Assembly: GCA_013201395.1 (NCBI GenBank)
Contig: JABMJD010000001.1
Coordinates: 124,001 to 188,000, forward strand
Direction: 5' to 3'
Source: Candidatus Syntrophopropionicum ammoniitolerans
GTDB taxonomy: Bacteria; Bacillota; Desulfotomaculia; Desulfotomaculales; Pelotomaculaceae
Length of the DNA stretch: 64,000 bases
Part shown: positions 9,901 through 20,706 of the stretch, piece by piece
Numbering within the stretch: position 1 is the stretch's first letter
Layout of the letters: each line of letters starts with the position of its first letter
Translations under genes and position numbers: made by a program
The notes under the pieces: generated by a model
Database searches by the model: none
What the model was told of the DNA's origin: nothing
Seen by the model: only the letters and a program-made list of their open reading frames with translations

Positions 9901-10914
9901 ATGAAATATGAAAAATGGAGGCTCAGTATGGCCCGACAACAGAGGGTGGAAATAATCAGGGAAATAGGTAAACTGAGAGGATCGGCGGTAATTTGCTATG
10001 TTACCGGGGATCGTGATAATGTAAATACACGGATCGCCCCGGATGTGACACAGGTTTTTTATCGGCATTTAGAAATGTACGGAGATAGCCGTCAGGTAGA
10101 TCTTATGCTATACACACGTGGTGGTGATGTACTTACACCCTGGCGGCTGGTTCATTTGATCCGTGAATACACCAACCGGTTTTGTGTTCTGATACCTTTT
10201 AGATGCTATAGTGCGGGGACATTGTTATGCCTTGGTGCAGATGAATTGGTCATGAGCAGGTTAGCTGAATTGGGTCCTATCGATCCCAGTGTAGTCAACG
10301 CCTTTAACCCTCAGGATCCGAATAACCCCAGCGCGCGGATTCCCGTTAATATAGAGGATGTTTATTCATATTTGGCGCTGGCCGGAGAGAAAGCCGGTGT
10401 TTGTAGTAGTGACCAGCAAATAAAGGCTTTTTCTATCCTTGTGGAAAAAATTCATCCCCTGGCTCTTGGTAATGTCCATCGCAATTATATGTTAATCCGC
10501 TCTATGGCCAAAAAAATGCTGGCCATGCACCAGCAGCCTATGGAAGAAGAACGTATCGAACACATTGTTGACAACCTGACAGAAAAGCTATATGCCCATA
10601 ACCATATGATATCCAGACGGGAGGCAGCGGATGAAATCACCCTACCGGTGGCTGAAGAGGACGTTCGTTTGGAGTCGCTGTTGTGGTCTCTTTACCAGGA
10701 CTATGCAGAGGAGCTGGCTTTGTCCGAACCTTTTAATCCGGCGGAACAACTCCAGGGGGTAAGTTGTCAGTTCGATGTAACCAGTGGTTTTGTGGAATCG
10801 ATAAATGGCTCCGACGCTTTTGTTTTTTCGGGTGTCCTGAAAAGACAAGACTACCCTAAAGCAGGGGAAATTAAGGTAGACATCCTAAAACAGCGGTGGT
10901 TGACAATGTCCTAG
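9901..10914 (+). CDS. serine dehydrogenase proteinase (SDH)-family, ClpP/crotonase-like fold
   Basis: LYTRGGDVLTPWRLVHLIREY and RCYSAGTLLCLGADELVMSRLAELGPIDPSV. Confidence 0.82.
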   Translation: MKYEKWRLSMARQQRVEIIREIGKLRGSAVICYVTGDRDNVNTRIAPDVTQVFYRHLEMYGDSRQVDLMLYTRGGDVLTPWRLVHLIREYTNRFCVLIPFRCYSAGTLLCLGADELVMSRLAELGPIDPSVVNAFNPQDPNNPSARIPVNIEDVYSYLALAGEKAGVCSSDQQIKAFSILVEKIHPLALGNVHRNYMLIRSMAKKMLAMHQQPMEEERIEHIVDNLTEKLYAHNHMISRREAADEITLPVAEEDVRLESLLWSLYQDYAEELALSEPFNPAEQLQGVSCQFDVTSGFVESINGSDAFVFSGVLKRQDYPKAGEIKVDILKQRWLTMS

Positions 10915-10952
10915 GTTAGCTGGATTTGCTCTTTATTTAACCGGGAGGAGGA

Positions 10953-11171
10953 TTGCACGTGGGCAACCAAGAAAACCCTATAAGAAATGCTAATATAGTT
11001 TTTAACTATCAGTCAGACGGAACAAAATATTACCTTTTAACCGGAGGTACAGGATACCCCCTTGCTGAATTTAGTGCTCACCTGACCCAGGAAGGTGTTA
11101 ACAATGAAACAGTTTTGGTGGTACCGGAAATGAGGGAAAATACAGCAAATACAACAGGCGCACAACCTTAA
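10953..11171 (+). CDS. hypothetical protein
   Basis: ORF preceded by GGGAGGAGG. Confidence 0.55.
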   Translation: MHVGNQENPIRNANIVFNYQSDGTKYYLLTGGTGYPLAEFSAHLTQEGVNNETVLVVPEMRENTANTTGAQP

Positions 11172-11265
11172 ATGAATAAAATGTTGACATATATTTTTTT
11201 ATATATGAAAATAATCCTTGTATAAGTGATGCAATGGATTTCTATTTTTACAAGGGGGTACAGGG

Positions 11266-12072
11266 TTGATCGAGGTAATGGTTACCGGGGCATGCGGAAA
11301 AATGGGCCGGGAAGTGATCAAAACAGTATGGAATGCGGATGATATGGTGTTGGCCGGCGCCGTTGATAGTCGGGGTGAGGGTGCGGATATTGGCCAGATC
11401 ATCGAATGTGATCGGACAGGTATAAATGTGGAAAATGATCTGGAGGAGTTTCTGAAAACAAAGCACCCGGATGTGGCAGTGGATTTTACCGGGCCCCAGT
11501 CTGTATACCATAATGCATTGAAGTATCTTGCCCATGGTGTGAGGCCGGTCATTGGCACAACAGGTCTTGATAATGGACAGATTAAAGAAATAATTGACCT
11601 TTCAGAAAAAAAAGGGGTCGGCGGCCTGGTAGCGCCGAATTTTGCTATTGGCGCTATTCTAATGATGAGATGTGCCGCTGAAGCTGCTCGTTTTTTGCCT
11701 GATGTTGAGATAATTGAAATGCATCATGATAAAAAGATAGATGCTCCTTCAGGTACTGCTATAAAAACAGCGGAAATAATTCTAGAACAACGTGGGGAAG
11801 AGTACCAGCAGGGGCTGGCCACAGAAATTGAGAGCCTCTGCGGATCCCGGGGAGGCAAATATGTGGGCGGGATCCGCATTCATAGTGTGCGGCTGCCGGG
11901 ATTAGTAGCCCACCAGGAGGTAATTTTGGGTGGATTAGGACAAACCCTGACCATCAGGCATGATTCTGTTACCAGGGAGTCATTTATGCCTGGTGTCCTA
12001 TTAGGTGTACGCAGATCACTGTATCTGAACAAGATAGTGTACGGATTAGAAAAGCTACTATTTGACAACTAA
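11266..12072 (+). CDS. dapB: 4-hydroxy-tetrahydrodipicolinate reductase, TTG start
   Basis: VTGACGKMGREVIK, EMHHDKKIDAPSGTA, VAHQEVILGGLGQTLTIRHDS. Confidence 0.97.
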   Translation: MIEVMVTGACGKMGREVIKTVWNADDMVLAGAVDSRGEGADIGQIIECDRTGINVENDLEEFLKTKHPDVAVDFTGPQSVYHNALKYLAHGVRPVIGTTGLDNGQIKEIIDLSEKKGVGGLVAPNFAIGAILMMRCAAEAARFLPDVEIIEMHHDKKIDAPSGTAIKTAEIILEQRGEEYQQGLATEIESLCGSRGGKYVGGIRIHSVRLPGLVAHQEVILGGLGQTLTIRHDSVTRESFMPGVLLGVRRSLYLNKIVYGLEKLLFDN

Positions 12073-12146
12073 ATATAAAACAGGCACCTCTGTTTCCAGA
12101 AACTCATATAATGTTGTAACCGAGATACAAGGTCTCATAAGGAGTT

Positions 12147-13049
12147 TTGAGGGACGTGCAAATTAACCTGGAAGGGATGAGCATCGCTGTTTTGGGCGGT
12201 GACGACAGATCATTGGTGATATTGGAAGAGCTGCTGGCATCCGGCGCAGTTGTCAACACGGCCGGGTTGCCCGCCGACCTTCTTCCGGCCGGGGTTAATT
12301 GCTTCAGCGAACCTGAAGCAGGCCTGGCCGGTGTCGGTGGGGTGATCCTGCCTGTGCCGGGTGTAAATGAAAGGGGACAGTTATATTGCCCCCTGATCCC
12401 CAAGCCCCTGGTTTTAACAAGGGAACTGGCGGCTTGTTTTCCGCCCGGCATTCCCATCTTTACCGGGGTGATTGGGCCATATCTGGCCAAAATAGCTACA
12501 GTAACCGGACTACGACTAATTGAATTGATGGAACGAAATGAAGTGGCTATTTTGAACTCCATTCCCACTGCGGAAGGGGCCATACAAATGGCGATGGAAA
12601 TGCTGCCCATTACAATTCATGGTAGCTGTGCCTTTGTCCTGGGATTTGGCCGGGTGGGAGCAACTCTAGCACGTCTTCTCGGTGTCATGGGAGCCAGGAC
12701 CCGGGTGGTGGCCAGGAGACCGGAACATCTGGCCAGGATAACCGAATTGAACCTTGTACCGGTGCCCTTTGCCGAGATGTCCCACTACCTGGAGGAGGCT
12801 GACGTGATTTTCAATACCATACCTGCCCTTGTTTTGACAGGTAAGGTATTGGACAGAATACCTGCCGGCACGCTGATTCTTGATTTGGCCTCGGCACCGG
12901 GGGGAGTCGACTTCCAGAAGGCGGCAAATATTGGTATTAAAGCGATACTGGCACCGGGTATACCGGGCAAGGTAGCGCCAAAAACCGCCGGGAGGATTCT
13001 CGCAAAGGTAATCGTTGATCTTTTGCAAGAAGGGACGTTCGGCAATTAG
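12147..13049 (+). CDS. dpsA: dipicolinate synthase subunit A
   Basis: AVLGGDDRSLVILEEL, FVLGFGRVGATLARLLGVMGARTRVVARRP; adjacent to dpsB. Confidence 0.95.
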   Translation: MRDVQINLEGMSIAVLGGDDRSLVILEELLASGAVVNTAGLPADLLPAGVNCFSEPEAGLAGVGGVILPVPGVNERGQLYCPLIPKPLVLTRELAACFPPGIPIFTGVIGPYLAKIATVTGLRLIELMERNEVAILNSIPTAEGAIQMAMEMLPITIHGSCAFVLGFGRVGATLARLLGVMGARTRVVARRPEHLARITELNLVPVPFAEMSHYLEEADVIFNTIPALVLTGKVLDRIPAGTLILDLASAPGGVDFQKAANIGIKAILAPGIPGKVAPKTAGRILAKVIVDLLQEGTFGN

Positions 13050-13057
13050 TTAGGCTA

Positions 13058-13666
13058 TTGGTGACGGAGGTGCTTGATATTATGCGTTTGAAAGGGATTA
13101 GGGTGGGTTTTGCCCTGACCGGATCCCACTGTTGTCTTGACTTGGCATTACCCCAGGTAAATGAATTAGCGGCCGAAGGGGCAGAAATATTTCCAATCAT
13201 CAGTGACTCTGTTGACACCACAGATACCAGGTACGGCACCAGTGAAAAATGGGAGAGAATGCTTTGTGACTTTAGCGGACGGCAGATTTTAAAAACCATT
13301 ACGGAGGTAGAAGACGTCGGTCCCAAGAAATTATTTGATATAATGGTGGTAGCACCATGTACTGGAAACACACTGGCTAAAGTAGTCAACGGCATCACCG
13401 ATGGGGCGGTGTTAATGTCTGTAAAAGCACACCTGCGCAACCAGCGCCCGGTAGTGCTGGCCATATCGACAAATGACGGTCTAGGTTTAAATGCCAAAAA
13501 CATTGGGTTGTTGCTAAATGTAAAAAATATTTACATGGTGCCCTTTGGACAGGATAATCCCCTTGAAAAGCCGAATTCTTTAGTAGCCAAGTGGGATCTA
13601 ATCACTGAAACAGTGCTTTACGCGTTAAATGGCAGGCAGTATCAACCTGTTTTAACCTCTTATTAG
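13058..13666 (+). CDS. dpsB: dipicolinate synthase subunit B (flavoprotein)
   Basis: GVGFALTGSHC, VVAPCTGNTLAKVVNGITDGAV; follows dpsA. Confidence 0.95.
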   Translation: MVTEVLDIMRLKGIRVGFALTGSHCCLDLALPQVNELAAEGAEIFPIISDSVDTTDTRYGTSEKWERMLCDFSGRQILKTITEVEDVGPKKLFDIMVVAPCTGNTLAKVVNGITDGAVLMSVKAHLRNQRPVVLAISTNDGLGLNAKNIGLLLNVKNIYMVPFGQDNPLEKPNSLVAKWDLITETVLYALNGRQYQPVLTSY

Positions 13667-13728
13667 AATCAGTACTATTTGCCTGATTTTGAAATATACA
13701 AAAAAACTATTGTTGTTAATGGGGTGAA

Positions 13729-14754
13729 TTGAACATGAAAAAATACAATGTGGCTATCGTCGGTGCCAGTGGCGCAGTGGGCCAGCAATTAATTAAAATC
13801 CTGGAGGAACGCAACTTCCCCGTGGGTGAGTTAAAAATGTGTGCCACCACCCGCTCTGCCGGTAAAGAGCTGTTCTTCCAGGGAAAACCTTATATTGTTG
13901 AGGTAACTACACCTGACTCTTTTATCGGAATGGACATTGCTCTTTTCGCCGGTGGGGTGGCCAGTAAGGAATTTGGCCACGCAGCAGTGGAAAAAGGGGC
14001 AGTAGTGATCGACAACAGCAGCAATTTTAGGATGGATCCCACAGTACCCCTTGTGGTACCCGAGGTCAATCCCGAGGATATCAAATGGCATCGGGGCATT
14101 ATTGCCAATCCTAATTGTTCCACAATACAAATGGTGGTGGCCCTCAAGCCCATACATGACGCTGCAGTAATTAAGCGGGTCGTGGTGGCTACCTACCAGG
14201 CCGTATCGGGCGCGGGCCGGGAAGGGATATCCGAACTGATGTCCCAGACAAAAAGTGTTATGGAACAGGGAGAAGTGAAATCAAAGGTATTCCAACACCA
14301 GATTGCCTTTAACCTGATACCGCACATTGATGTTTTTATGGATCTGGACTATACCAAGGAAGAATGGAAAATGGTGCGGGAAACACAAAAAATACTGCAT
14401 GATGATTCCATGGCTATTACGGCCACTACAGTAAGGGTACCTGTACCCCGCAGCCATTCGGAAGCAATTAATATTGAAACTGAGAAGAAGCTCACTGCTG
14501 CTGAGGCCAAAAAGTTATTTGCAGAGTTCCCGGGTATCATAGTGATAGATGACCCGGCCGAAAATAAATATCCCATGCCCACAATTTCTTCTCATCGTGA
14601 TGAGGTTTTTGTAGGCCGGATTAGGGAAGATAATTCCATTGCCAATGGTTTGAATATCTGGGTAGTGGCGGATCAGATCCGCAAAGGTGCAGCCACCAAT
14701 ACTATCCAGATTGCGGAACTGTTAGTCAGGTACGGGTGCTTGCCGGGTAAATAG
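13729..14754 (+). CDS. asd: aspartate-semialdehyde dehydrogenase
   Basis: VAIVGASGAVGQQLIKILEER, NPNCSTIQMVVALKP, RVPVPRSHSEAI. Confidence 0.97.
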   Translation: MNMKKYNVAIVGASGAVGQQLIKILEERNFPVGELKMCATTRSAGKELFFQGKPYIVEVTTPDSFIGMDIALFAGGVASKEFGHAAVEKGAVVIDNSSNFRMDPTVPLVVPEVNPEDIKWHRGIIANPNCSTIQMVVALKPIHDAAVIKRVVVATYQAVSGAGREGISELMSQTKSVMEQGEVKSKVFQHQIAFNLIPHIDVFMDLDYTKEEWKMVRETQKILHDDSMAITATTVRVPVPRSHSEAINIETEKKLTAAEAKKLFAEFPGIIVIDDPAENKYPMPTISSHRDEVFVGRIREDNSIANGLNIWVVADQIRKGAATNTIQIAELLVRYGCLPGK

Positions 14755-14796
14755 ATTTATTTCCCTGGACCGGCAAACAGCCTAAGGGGGCCGGTC

Positions 14797-16017
14797 ATGA
14801 AATTTATTATTCTTAAGTTTGGGGGCACATCCCTGGTAAACGAAGATTCACGGGGGAAGGTAGCCTCTCGGGTATTGGAAACACGGGCCCAGGGATATGT
14901 ACCCCTGGTAGTGGTTTCGGCTATTGGCCGGCTGGGAGAACCCTATGCCACCGATACCCTTCTCTCTTATGCCCAGGTAGAAGGCCAGGAGCTGTCACCC
15001 CGTGAGTCGGATCTGTTGATGCACTGTGGTGAAATTATCTCTGGTGTAATATTGGCTGCTACCTTGCAGAAGAAGGGCTATCCGGCTGTCCTTCTTACCG
15101 GCGCTCAGGCCGGCATTATTACCAGCGCCGAACACAATAATAGTAAAATATTGAAAATTAACCCGGAAAATATACTAAAATATGTGCAGGATGGGAAAAT
15201 AGTTGTGGTCACCGGTTTTCAAGGTGTTACCGAAGATGGGGAAATCACAACCCTGGGCCGAGGTGGTAGCGATACTACTGCAGTAGCCCTCGGAGTAGCG
15301 CTAAATGCAGACAGGGTGGACATCTATACTGACGTAGAAGGAATAATGACAGCGGATCCACGGATTGTGGCTGACGCCAAGTTGTTGCAAATGGTTACCT
15401 ATAATGAAATCTGCCAGCTTGCTCGTGAAGGCGCCAGGGTGATCCACCCCCGGGCTGTGGAAATAGCCAGGCAAAAAAGTATTCCCCTGAGAATCAGATG
15501 CACTTTCAGTGATGCTCCAGGTACCCTGGTGACCCATGAGAGTCCCCACCCGGGTATTGATATCACCGGGGATCGGGTAGTCACGGGAATCACTCATATT
15601 CAAAACATTACCCAGGTCAGGATATCCACAAAAAATGCTGTTGACCCACTGGGTCAGCAGAAAGGTATTTTCCAGGCCCTAGCCCGGGCCCAGATTAGCA
15701 TCGATTTCATCAATGTCTGTCCGGAGTCTGTTGTTTTCACGATAAAGAATTCTGTGGTTCCCAGGGTCCTGCAGGTTCTAGACAATATGGACATATGTGC
15801 AGAAATTTTCCCTGATTGCGCCAAAGTAGCGGCAGTGGGAGCCACTATGACCGGTGTACCCGGCGTGATGGCCGGGATTGTTGCAGCACTGGCTCGGGAA
15901 AAGGTGCAGATCCTGCAATCTGCAGACTCCTATACAACGATTTGGGTTCTAGTAAGAAACCAGGATATGGAAAAAAGCATCCGGGCCTTACACCGACAAT
16001 TTGGCAGTGAAATGTAG
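14797..16017 (+). CDS. dapG: aspartate kinase (dapG type)
   Basis: KFGGTSLVNE, GRGGSDTTAVALG, C-terminal ACT domains; in dap operon. Confidence 0.95.
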   Translation: MKFIILKFGGTSLVNEDSRGKVASRVLETRAQGYVPLVVVSAIGRLGEPYATDTLLSYAQVEGQELSPRESDLLMHCGEIISGVILAATLQKKGYPAVLLTGAQAGIITSAEHNNSKILKINPENILKYVQDGKIVVVTGFQGVTEDGEITTLGRGGSDTTAVALGVALNADRVDIYTDVEGIMTADPRIVADAKLLQMVTYNEICQLAREGARVIHPRAVEIARQKSIPLRIRCTFSDAPGTLVTHESPHPGIDITGDRVVTGITHIQNITQVRISTKNAVDPLGQQKGIFQALARAQISIDFINVCPESVVFTIKNSVVPRVLQVLDNMDICAEIFPDCAKVAAVGATMTGVPGVMAGIVAALAREKVQILQSADSYTTIWVLVRNQDMEKSIRALHRQFGSEM

Positions 16018-16056
16018 ACCATCCCAGATAGGAGAATATAAAGAAGGTGAAAGACT

Positions 16057-16941
16057 TTGAACACTGATTTTGGGCGGATACTGACAGCCATGGTAACGCC
16101 TTTCAAAAAGGATCTGACTCTGGATTTTGATTTGGCCGGAAAATTGGCTAAGCACCTGGTGCAATCTGGATCAGATGGTTTAGTAATTGCGGGAACAACA
16201 GGGGAAAGTCCCACACTGACAAATGAGGAAAAAATTGATCTGTTCAGGGTTGTTGTTGAAGAGGTGGCCGGAAAGGCTCCCATTATTGCCAATACAGGCG
16301 GCAACTCAACAGCGGAAAGCATTGCTTTAACCCAGGCAGCGCAAAAAACCGGCGTGGATGGTGTTATGCTGGTAACTCCATACTACAACAAACCCTCCCA
16401 GGAGGGCATGTTCGAACATTTTAAGTCAGTGGCGGAAAACACAGATCTGCCCATAATAATATATAATATCCCTGGTCGCACCTCTGTGAACCTATTGCCT
16501 GCCACTATCGCCAGGCTGGCGGAAATAAACAATATCGTAGCCCTAAAAGAATCAAGCGGTAATATGGATCAGATTAGCGAACTAAGGCTATCACTGCCGG
16601 ATAGTTTTTCTATATACAGTGGAGACGATTCGTTGACCCTGCCAATCCTGATGCTGGGGGGAAAAGGTGTGATTAGTGTGGCCTCACATCTGGTTGGAGA
16701 ACATATGCAGGAAATGGTTAAGGCTTTTATCTCCGGTAAGGTAACACTAGCTAAAGACATTCATCTGGAGCTATACCCTTTCTTTAAAGGAATATTTATT
16801 ACTACCAACCCAGTCCCCATCAAATGCGCTCTTAATATGGCCGGCTGGCCGGTGGGAGCGCCCAGGCTACCATTGGTTGCAGCTACTAAGGAGGAAAAAG
16901 AATCTATTCGGGGGCTGATGGAAGGCATGAAATTGCTGTAG
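16057..16941 (+). CDS. dapA: 4-hydroxy-tetrahydrodipicolinate synthase
   Basis: [47 protein letters not shown]. Confidence 0.97.
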   Translation: MNTDFGRILTAMVTPFKKDLTLDFDLAGKLAKHLVQSGSDGLVIAGTTGESPTLTNEEKIDLFRVVVEEVAGKAPIIANTGGNSTAESIALTQAAQKTGVDGVMLVTPYYNKPSQEGMFEHFKSVAENTDLPIIIYNIPGRTSVNLLPATIARLAEINNIVALKESSGNMDQISELRLSLPDSFSIYSGDDSLTLPILMLGGKGVISVASHLVGEHMQEMVKAFISGKVTLAKDIHLELYPFFKGIFITTNPVPIKCALNMAGWPVGAPRLPLVAATKEEKESIRGLMEGMKLL

Positions 16942-16961
16942 AACATAACGATGGATAGTTC

Positions 16962-16990
16962 AGCCGCAGTTAAAAAGCTGCGGCTTGTTA
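16962..16990 (+). terminator. hairpin between dapA and rnj; weak U tract, possible attenuator or processing site
   Basis: AGCCGCAG-ttaaaaag-CTGCGGCT then TGTT. Confidence 0.5.
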
Positions 16991-17028
16991 ACGTGAATGC
17001 CAAAAATGGTGAGACAGGAGGTGAAATT

Positions 17029-18693
17029 TTGACAAAAAGTAATAAGCTATCCTTAATACCCCTGGGCGGGCTGGGGGAAATCGGTAAAAATATGATGGTA
17101 GTAAAATACAGGGACAATATTTTAATCATCGACTGTGGGCTAATGTTTCCGGAAGAAGAAATGTTGGGCATTGATATCGTAATTCCGGATATCACTTATC
17201 TTTTGGAAAATAGGGAACTGGTAAAAGGGATTGTCCTCACCCATGGCCATGAGGATCATATTGGGTCTCTACCCTATGTGCTCAGACACCTAAAGGTGCC
17301 CGTATACGGAACCAGGCTCACTTTGGGGCTTCTAAAGGGTAAATTAAGGGAGCAGAATATCCTGGGTAATGTATCGCTAAATACTGTCAAACCGCGGGAT
17401 ATCGTTCAGATCGGGATATTTAAGGTAGAATTCATTAGAGTTTCCCATAGTATACCGGACGCCGTGGCCCTGGCTGTACATACACCGATGGGTGTGGTAA
17501 TGCATACCGGCGATTTTAAGTTTGATCTTACCCCGGTAGATGGCCAGGTAACAGATTTCTATCGTCTGGCCCATCTGGGGGAAAAAGGTGTGCTGGTTTT
17601 AATGTCTGACAGCACCAATGCGGAACGGCCGGGGTACACCGCGTCCGAGCGGGTTGTAGGGAATACCTTTGACGAAAACTTCCGAGAGGCAACTGAAAGA
17701 ATTATCATTACTACATTTGCTTCCAATGTACACCGGTTGCAACAGGCTATCCAGGCAGCGTACAAGCATGACCGTAAGGTTGCTGTTGTGGGTAGAAGTA
17801 TGGTCAATGTAATAAGTGTGGCCAACGAACTTGGTTATATAGATATTCCGGAAGGAATATTAATTGAGCTGGATGAGGCCAACAAATTGGCCCGAAACAA
17901 GGTCGTTATCCTCACCACCGGAAGCCAGGGTGAACCGATGTCGGCCTTAACCAGAATGGCCTTGTCGGATCACCGTCAAGTGGATATTTACCCGGGGGAT
18001 ACAATAATTATTTCAGCGGCACCAATACCAGGTAATGAAAAACTGGTGGCCCGGATTATCAACCAGCTATTCAAACTGGGGGCCAAGGTTATATATGAAT
18101 TGGCCAATGATATCCACGTTTCCGGCCACCCCAACCAGGAAGAACTTAAATTGATGCTTAACCTTGTTCGGCCAAGGTTTTTTGTCCCCGTCCATGGCGA
18201 ATATAGAATGTTAATTAAACATGCTGAATTGGCGAAAGATGTGGGGGTACTGCCGCAAAATATTATTGTGGCTGAAAATGGACAAGTACTCGAATTTAGC
18301 CGCCGTTCAGGACGGATCACCGGCCGGGTGGCAGCGGGTAAGGTCCTTGTTGACGGACTTGGTGTTGGTGATGTGGGTAATATCGTGCTTAAAGACCGCA
18401 AAATGCTTTCAGAGGATGGTATCCTGATCATTGTATTAACCATAGATCGGGAAAGCAAGAAGGTGATCGCCGGCCCGGATATTGTCTCCAGGGGATTTGT
18501 CTACGTGCGGGAATCGGAGGTATTGTTGGAAGAAGCCAGGGTCAGGGTGCAAAACACGTTGGACAAGTGCCTGGAAAAGGGTATCTTGGAATGGTCGAGT
18601 ATCAAGTCTCAAGTCAGGGATACGGTAGGCAAGTATCTCTATGAACAAACCAGAAGGCGCCCAATGATCCTGCCGATTATAATGGAAACCTAG
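17029..18693 (+). CDS. rnj: ribonuclease J (TTG 17029 after GGAGG preferred over 16951)
   Basis: LTHGHEDHIGSLPYVL, HTGDFKFD, SDSTNAERPG, VHGEYRML. Confidence 0.95.
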   Translation: MTKSNKLSLIPLGGLGEIGKNMMVVKYRDNILIIDCGLMFPEEEMLGIDIVIPDITYLLENRELVKGIVLTHGHEDHIGSLPYVLRHLKVPVYGTRLTLGLLKGKLREQNILGNVSLNTVKPRDIVQIGIFKVEFIRVSHSIPDAVALAVHTPMGVVMHTGDFKFDLTPVDGQVTDFYRLAHLGEKGVLVLMSDSTNAERPGYTASERVVGNTFDENFREATERIIITTFASNVHRLQQAIQAAYKHDRKVAVVGRSMVNVISVANELGYIDIPEGILIELDEANKLARNKVVILTTGSQGEPMSALTRMALSDHRQVDIYPGDTIIISAAPIPGNEKLVARIINQLFKLGAKVIYELANDIHVSGHPNQEELKLMLNLVRPRFFVPVHGEYRMLIKHAELAKDVGVLPQNIIVAENGQVLEFSRRSGRITGRVAAGKVLVDGLGVGDVGNIVLKDRKMLSEDGILIIVLTIDRESKKVIAGPDIVSRGFVYVRESEVLLEEARVRVQNTLDKCLEKGILEWSSIKSQVRDTVGKYLYEQTRRRPMILPIIMET

Positions 18694-18697
18694 CAAG

Positions 18698-18727
18698 AAA
18701 AGCCGCTTATTAATAAGCGGCTTTTCC
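18698..18727 (+). terminator. intrinsic terminator
   Basis: AAAAGCCGCTTATTAATAAGCGGCTTTTC. Confidence 0.85.
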
Positions 18728-18738
18728 TAATAATCGAA

Positions 18739-19371
18739 CTAACTGATGTAGGTCACCTTGAATCCATTTTCCTCCAGGGCCTCAACCAGGGGTGCCGGAT
18801 CCACAATACCAAGTCTGAGCACCACATCTGCCTTCTGATTATCCTTTTCCACTGTAACTACCGCCCGGATGATGATATCAAATTCCTTAACAATTTTGGT
18901 GATGTCGGCCAGCAGGCCTACCCTATCTTTGGCCTCTATAACCATTCTCACGCCTGGTTTGCCGTAGCCGAACAGTTTAACCATAGCATCAAAAATGTCA
19001 CTATCGGTGATAATTCCCACCAGAGCATTATTTTCAACCACTGGGACACTGTTGATTTTGTGTTCCCGCATTAATAGCGCAGTTTCCTCTATAGTGGTGT
19101 CTGGGGTAACCGTCATCACATCTTTAACCATAGCATCATCCACAGTTATTTTAGCTAGTAGGTAATTAACTTCAAATATACTCAGGGAAGTGGCTGGGGA
19201 TGGTGATACATTGAGCAGATCTTTTTCTGTTACTAGCCCTATTAATTTTCCTCCTAAAACAACAGGTAATTGTCGAATCTTGTTTTTTTTCATAATGCTT
19301 AACGCTTTAAGGACTGGAGTCTCTTTACTGATAGTAATAGGTGCCCTTGACATATAATCATGTATGAACAC
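18739..19371 (-). CDS. CBS-domain pair plus ACT domain protein (AcuB-like); GTG 19371 preferred over 19482
   Basis: VFIHDYMSRAPITISKETPVLKALSIMKKNKIRQLPVV, second CBS, then GVRMVIEAKDRVGLLADIT ACT. Confidence 0.88.
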   Translation of the reverse strand: MFIHDYMSRAPITISKETPVLKALSIMKKNKIRQLPVVLGGKLIGLVTEKDLLNVSPSPATSLSIFEVNYLLAKITVDDAMVKDVMTVTPDTTIEETALLMREHKINSVPVVENNALVGIITDSDIFDAMVKLFGYGKPGVRMVIEAKDRVGLLADITKIVKEFDIIIRAVVTVEKDNQKADVVLRLGIVDPAPLVEALEENGFKVTYIS

Positions 19372-19559
19372 AGAAAATCCCCCCCTTTGTGTACATTGTA
19401 ATCCATTAAATCCTAGGGACACAAGATATACTTCCCTAAAATTTCGCATTTTCCTTTTAATCAGAGACCTTTTATGACCCAATAGCTATATTTCCATTGC
19501 ATTTACCCCGAATTTCTGGTATCTTGAAAATAGGATAAAATTTAACAGAATAATAAATG

Positions 19560-19652
19560 CATGGGGAGCTGAATTGTTTCAGCTGAGAAAGAATGCCTGT
19601 TCTGACCCAATGAACCTGATCTGGGTAATGCCAGCGAAGGGAATGCAGCCTT
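19560..19652 (+). promoter_or_regulatory. TPP riboswitch (THI element)
   Basis: GGGGAGC...GCTGAGAAAG...GACCCAATGAACCTGATCTGGGTAATGCCAGCGAAGGGAATGC upstream of thiD/thiC. Confidence 0.95.
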
Positions 19653-19667
19653 ATTGTAAGATAGGTT

Positions 19668-19708
19668 TATAACCTTTTGCCGGCGCAGGTAAAAGGTTAT
19701 TTTATTTT
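19668..19708 (+). terminator. riboswitch expression-platform terminator
   Basis: ATAACCTTTTgccggcgcaggtAAAAGGTTATTTTATTTT. Confidence 0.8.
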
Positions 19709-19755
19709 CTAGGGAGGTGAATGGCACAGTTTTTATTAAGAATGGGGGTGCCTAC

Positions 19756-20565
19756 TTGAAAAATGTATTAACAATTGCCGGCTCTGATTCATGTGGCGGT
19801 GCAGGTATACAAGCAGATTTAAAAACATTCGGTGCTCTTGGTACCCATGGTATGAGCGTAATAACTGCCGTAACCGCCCAGAACACCAGAGGTGTGCTCA
19901 GTGTTAGGGAGCTGGATGTGGATATTATCAAGGATCAGATTGACTGCCTATTTGATGACATAAAAATAGATGCCGTTAAAGTTGGAATGGTGTCCAGTAT
20001 AGGAATTATTAATGTAATCGGCCGATGTTTGCAAAAGAACAGTGCAGTTAATATTGTTGTTGATCCGGTGATGGTTTCCAAAAGCGGTTATCATCTGTTA
20101 AGAGAGGAAGCTGAGGAAGAGCTGGTTAGGGTGCTATTTCCGCTGGCGGAACTGGTTACCCCCAATTTGTATGAAGCAGAGATTATTACAGGCGATAAAA
20201 TAGAAACACTGGCACAAATGAAAACAGCGGCAGTGAAAATATATGAACTAGCCGGCACAAAGGTAATTGTCAAGGGTGGCCATCTCACAGGTGACGCCGT
20301 AGATGTAGTTTTTGATGGTCATGATTTTAGCTATTTGCCGGGTAGGCGGATAGAAACAAAAAATACCCACGGCACCGGCTGCACATTTTCTTCAGCTATA
20401 GCAGCCATGCTGGCCCGGGGGTTTCCGATCCCGGAGGCAACCAGGCAGGCAAAGGAATATATAAACGGTGCCATTGGGTGCTCCTGGCAGCTTGGACATG
20501 GTGTGGGCCCGGTCAACCATTTTTACAATTTCTATAAAAAAGCGGGCCAGGGTGAGAACACCTGA
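19756..20565 (+). CDS. thiD: bifunctional HMP kinase/HMP-P kinase (TTG 19756 preferred over 19717)
   Basis: [56 protein letters not shown]. Confidence 0.96.
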   Translation: MKNVLTIAGSDSCGGAGIQADLKTFGALGTHGMSVITAVTAQNTRGVLSVRELDVDIIKDQIDCLFDDIKIDAVKVGMVSSIGIINVIGRCLQKNSAVNIVVDPVMVSKSGYHLLREEAEEELVRVLFPLAELVTPNLYEAEIITGDKIETLAQMKTAAVKIYELAGTKVIVKGGHLTGDAVDVVFDGHDFSYLPGRRIETKNTHGTGCTFSSAIAAMLARGFPIPEATRQAKEYINGAIGCSWQLGHGVGPVNHFYNFYKKAGQGENT

Positions 20566-20706
20566 TGGTTTGCAAAACAGTAATACCACCAGGCACCACA
20601 ACAACATATCCCTAAAAAGGAAAAAGTCTGGTTTTAACCAGGGCATGGTCTCAGGCAGGTATGGGTCTCATTATATGAGTTTCATTAATGGAAAGGATGT
20701 GCTGTA

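Noticed and set aside
12104-12610. 168-aa minus-strand ORF
   Set aside because: Antisense shadow of dpsA.
12937-13503. 188-aa minus-strand ORF
   Set aside because: Antisense to dpsA/dpsB, which are clearly coding.
17988-18458. 156-aa minus-strand ORF
   Set aside because: Antisense to the RNase J gene.
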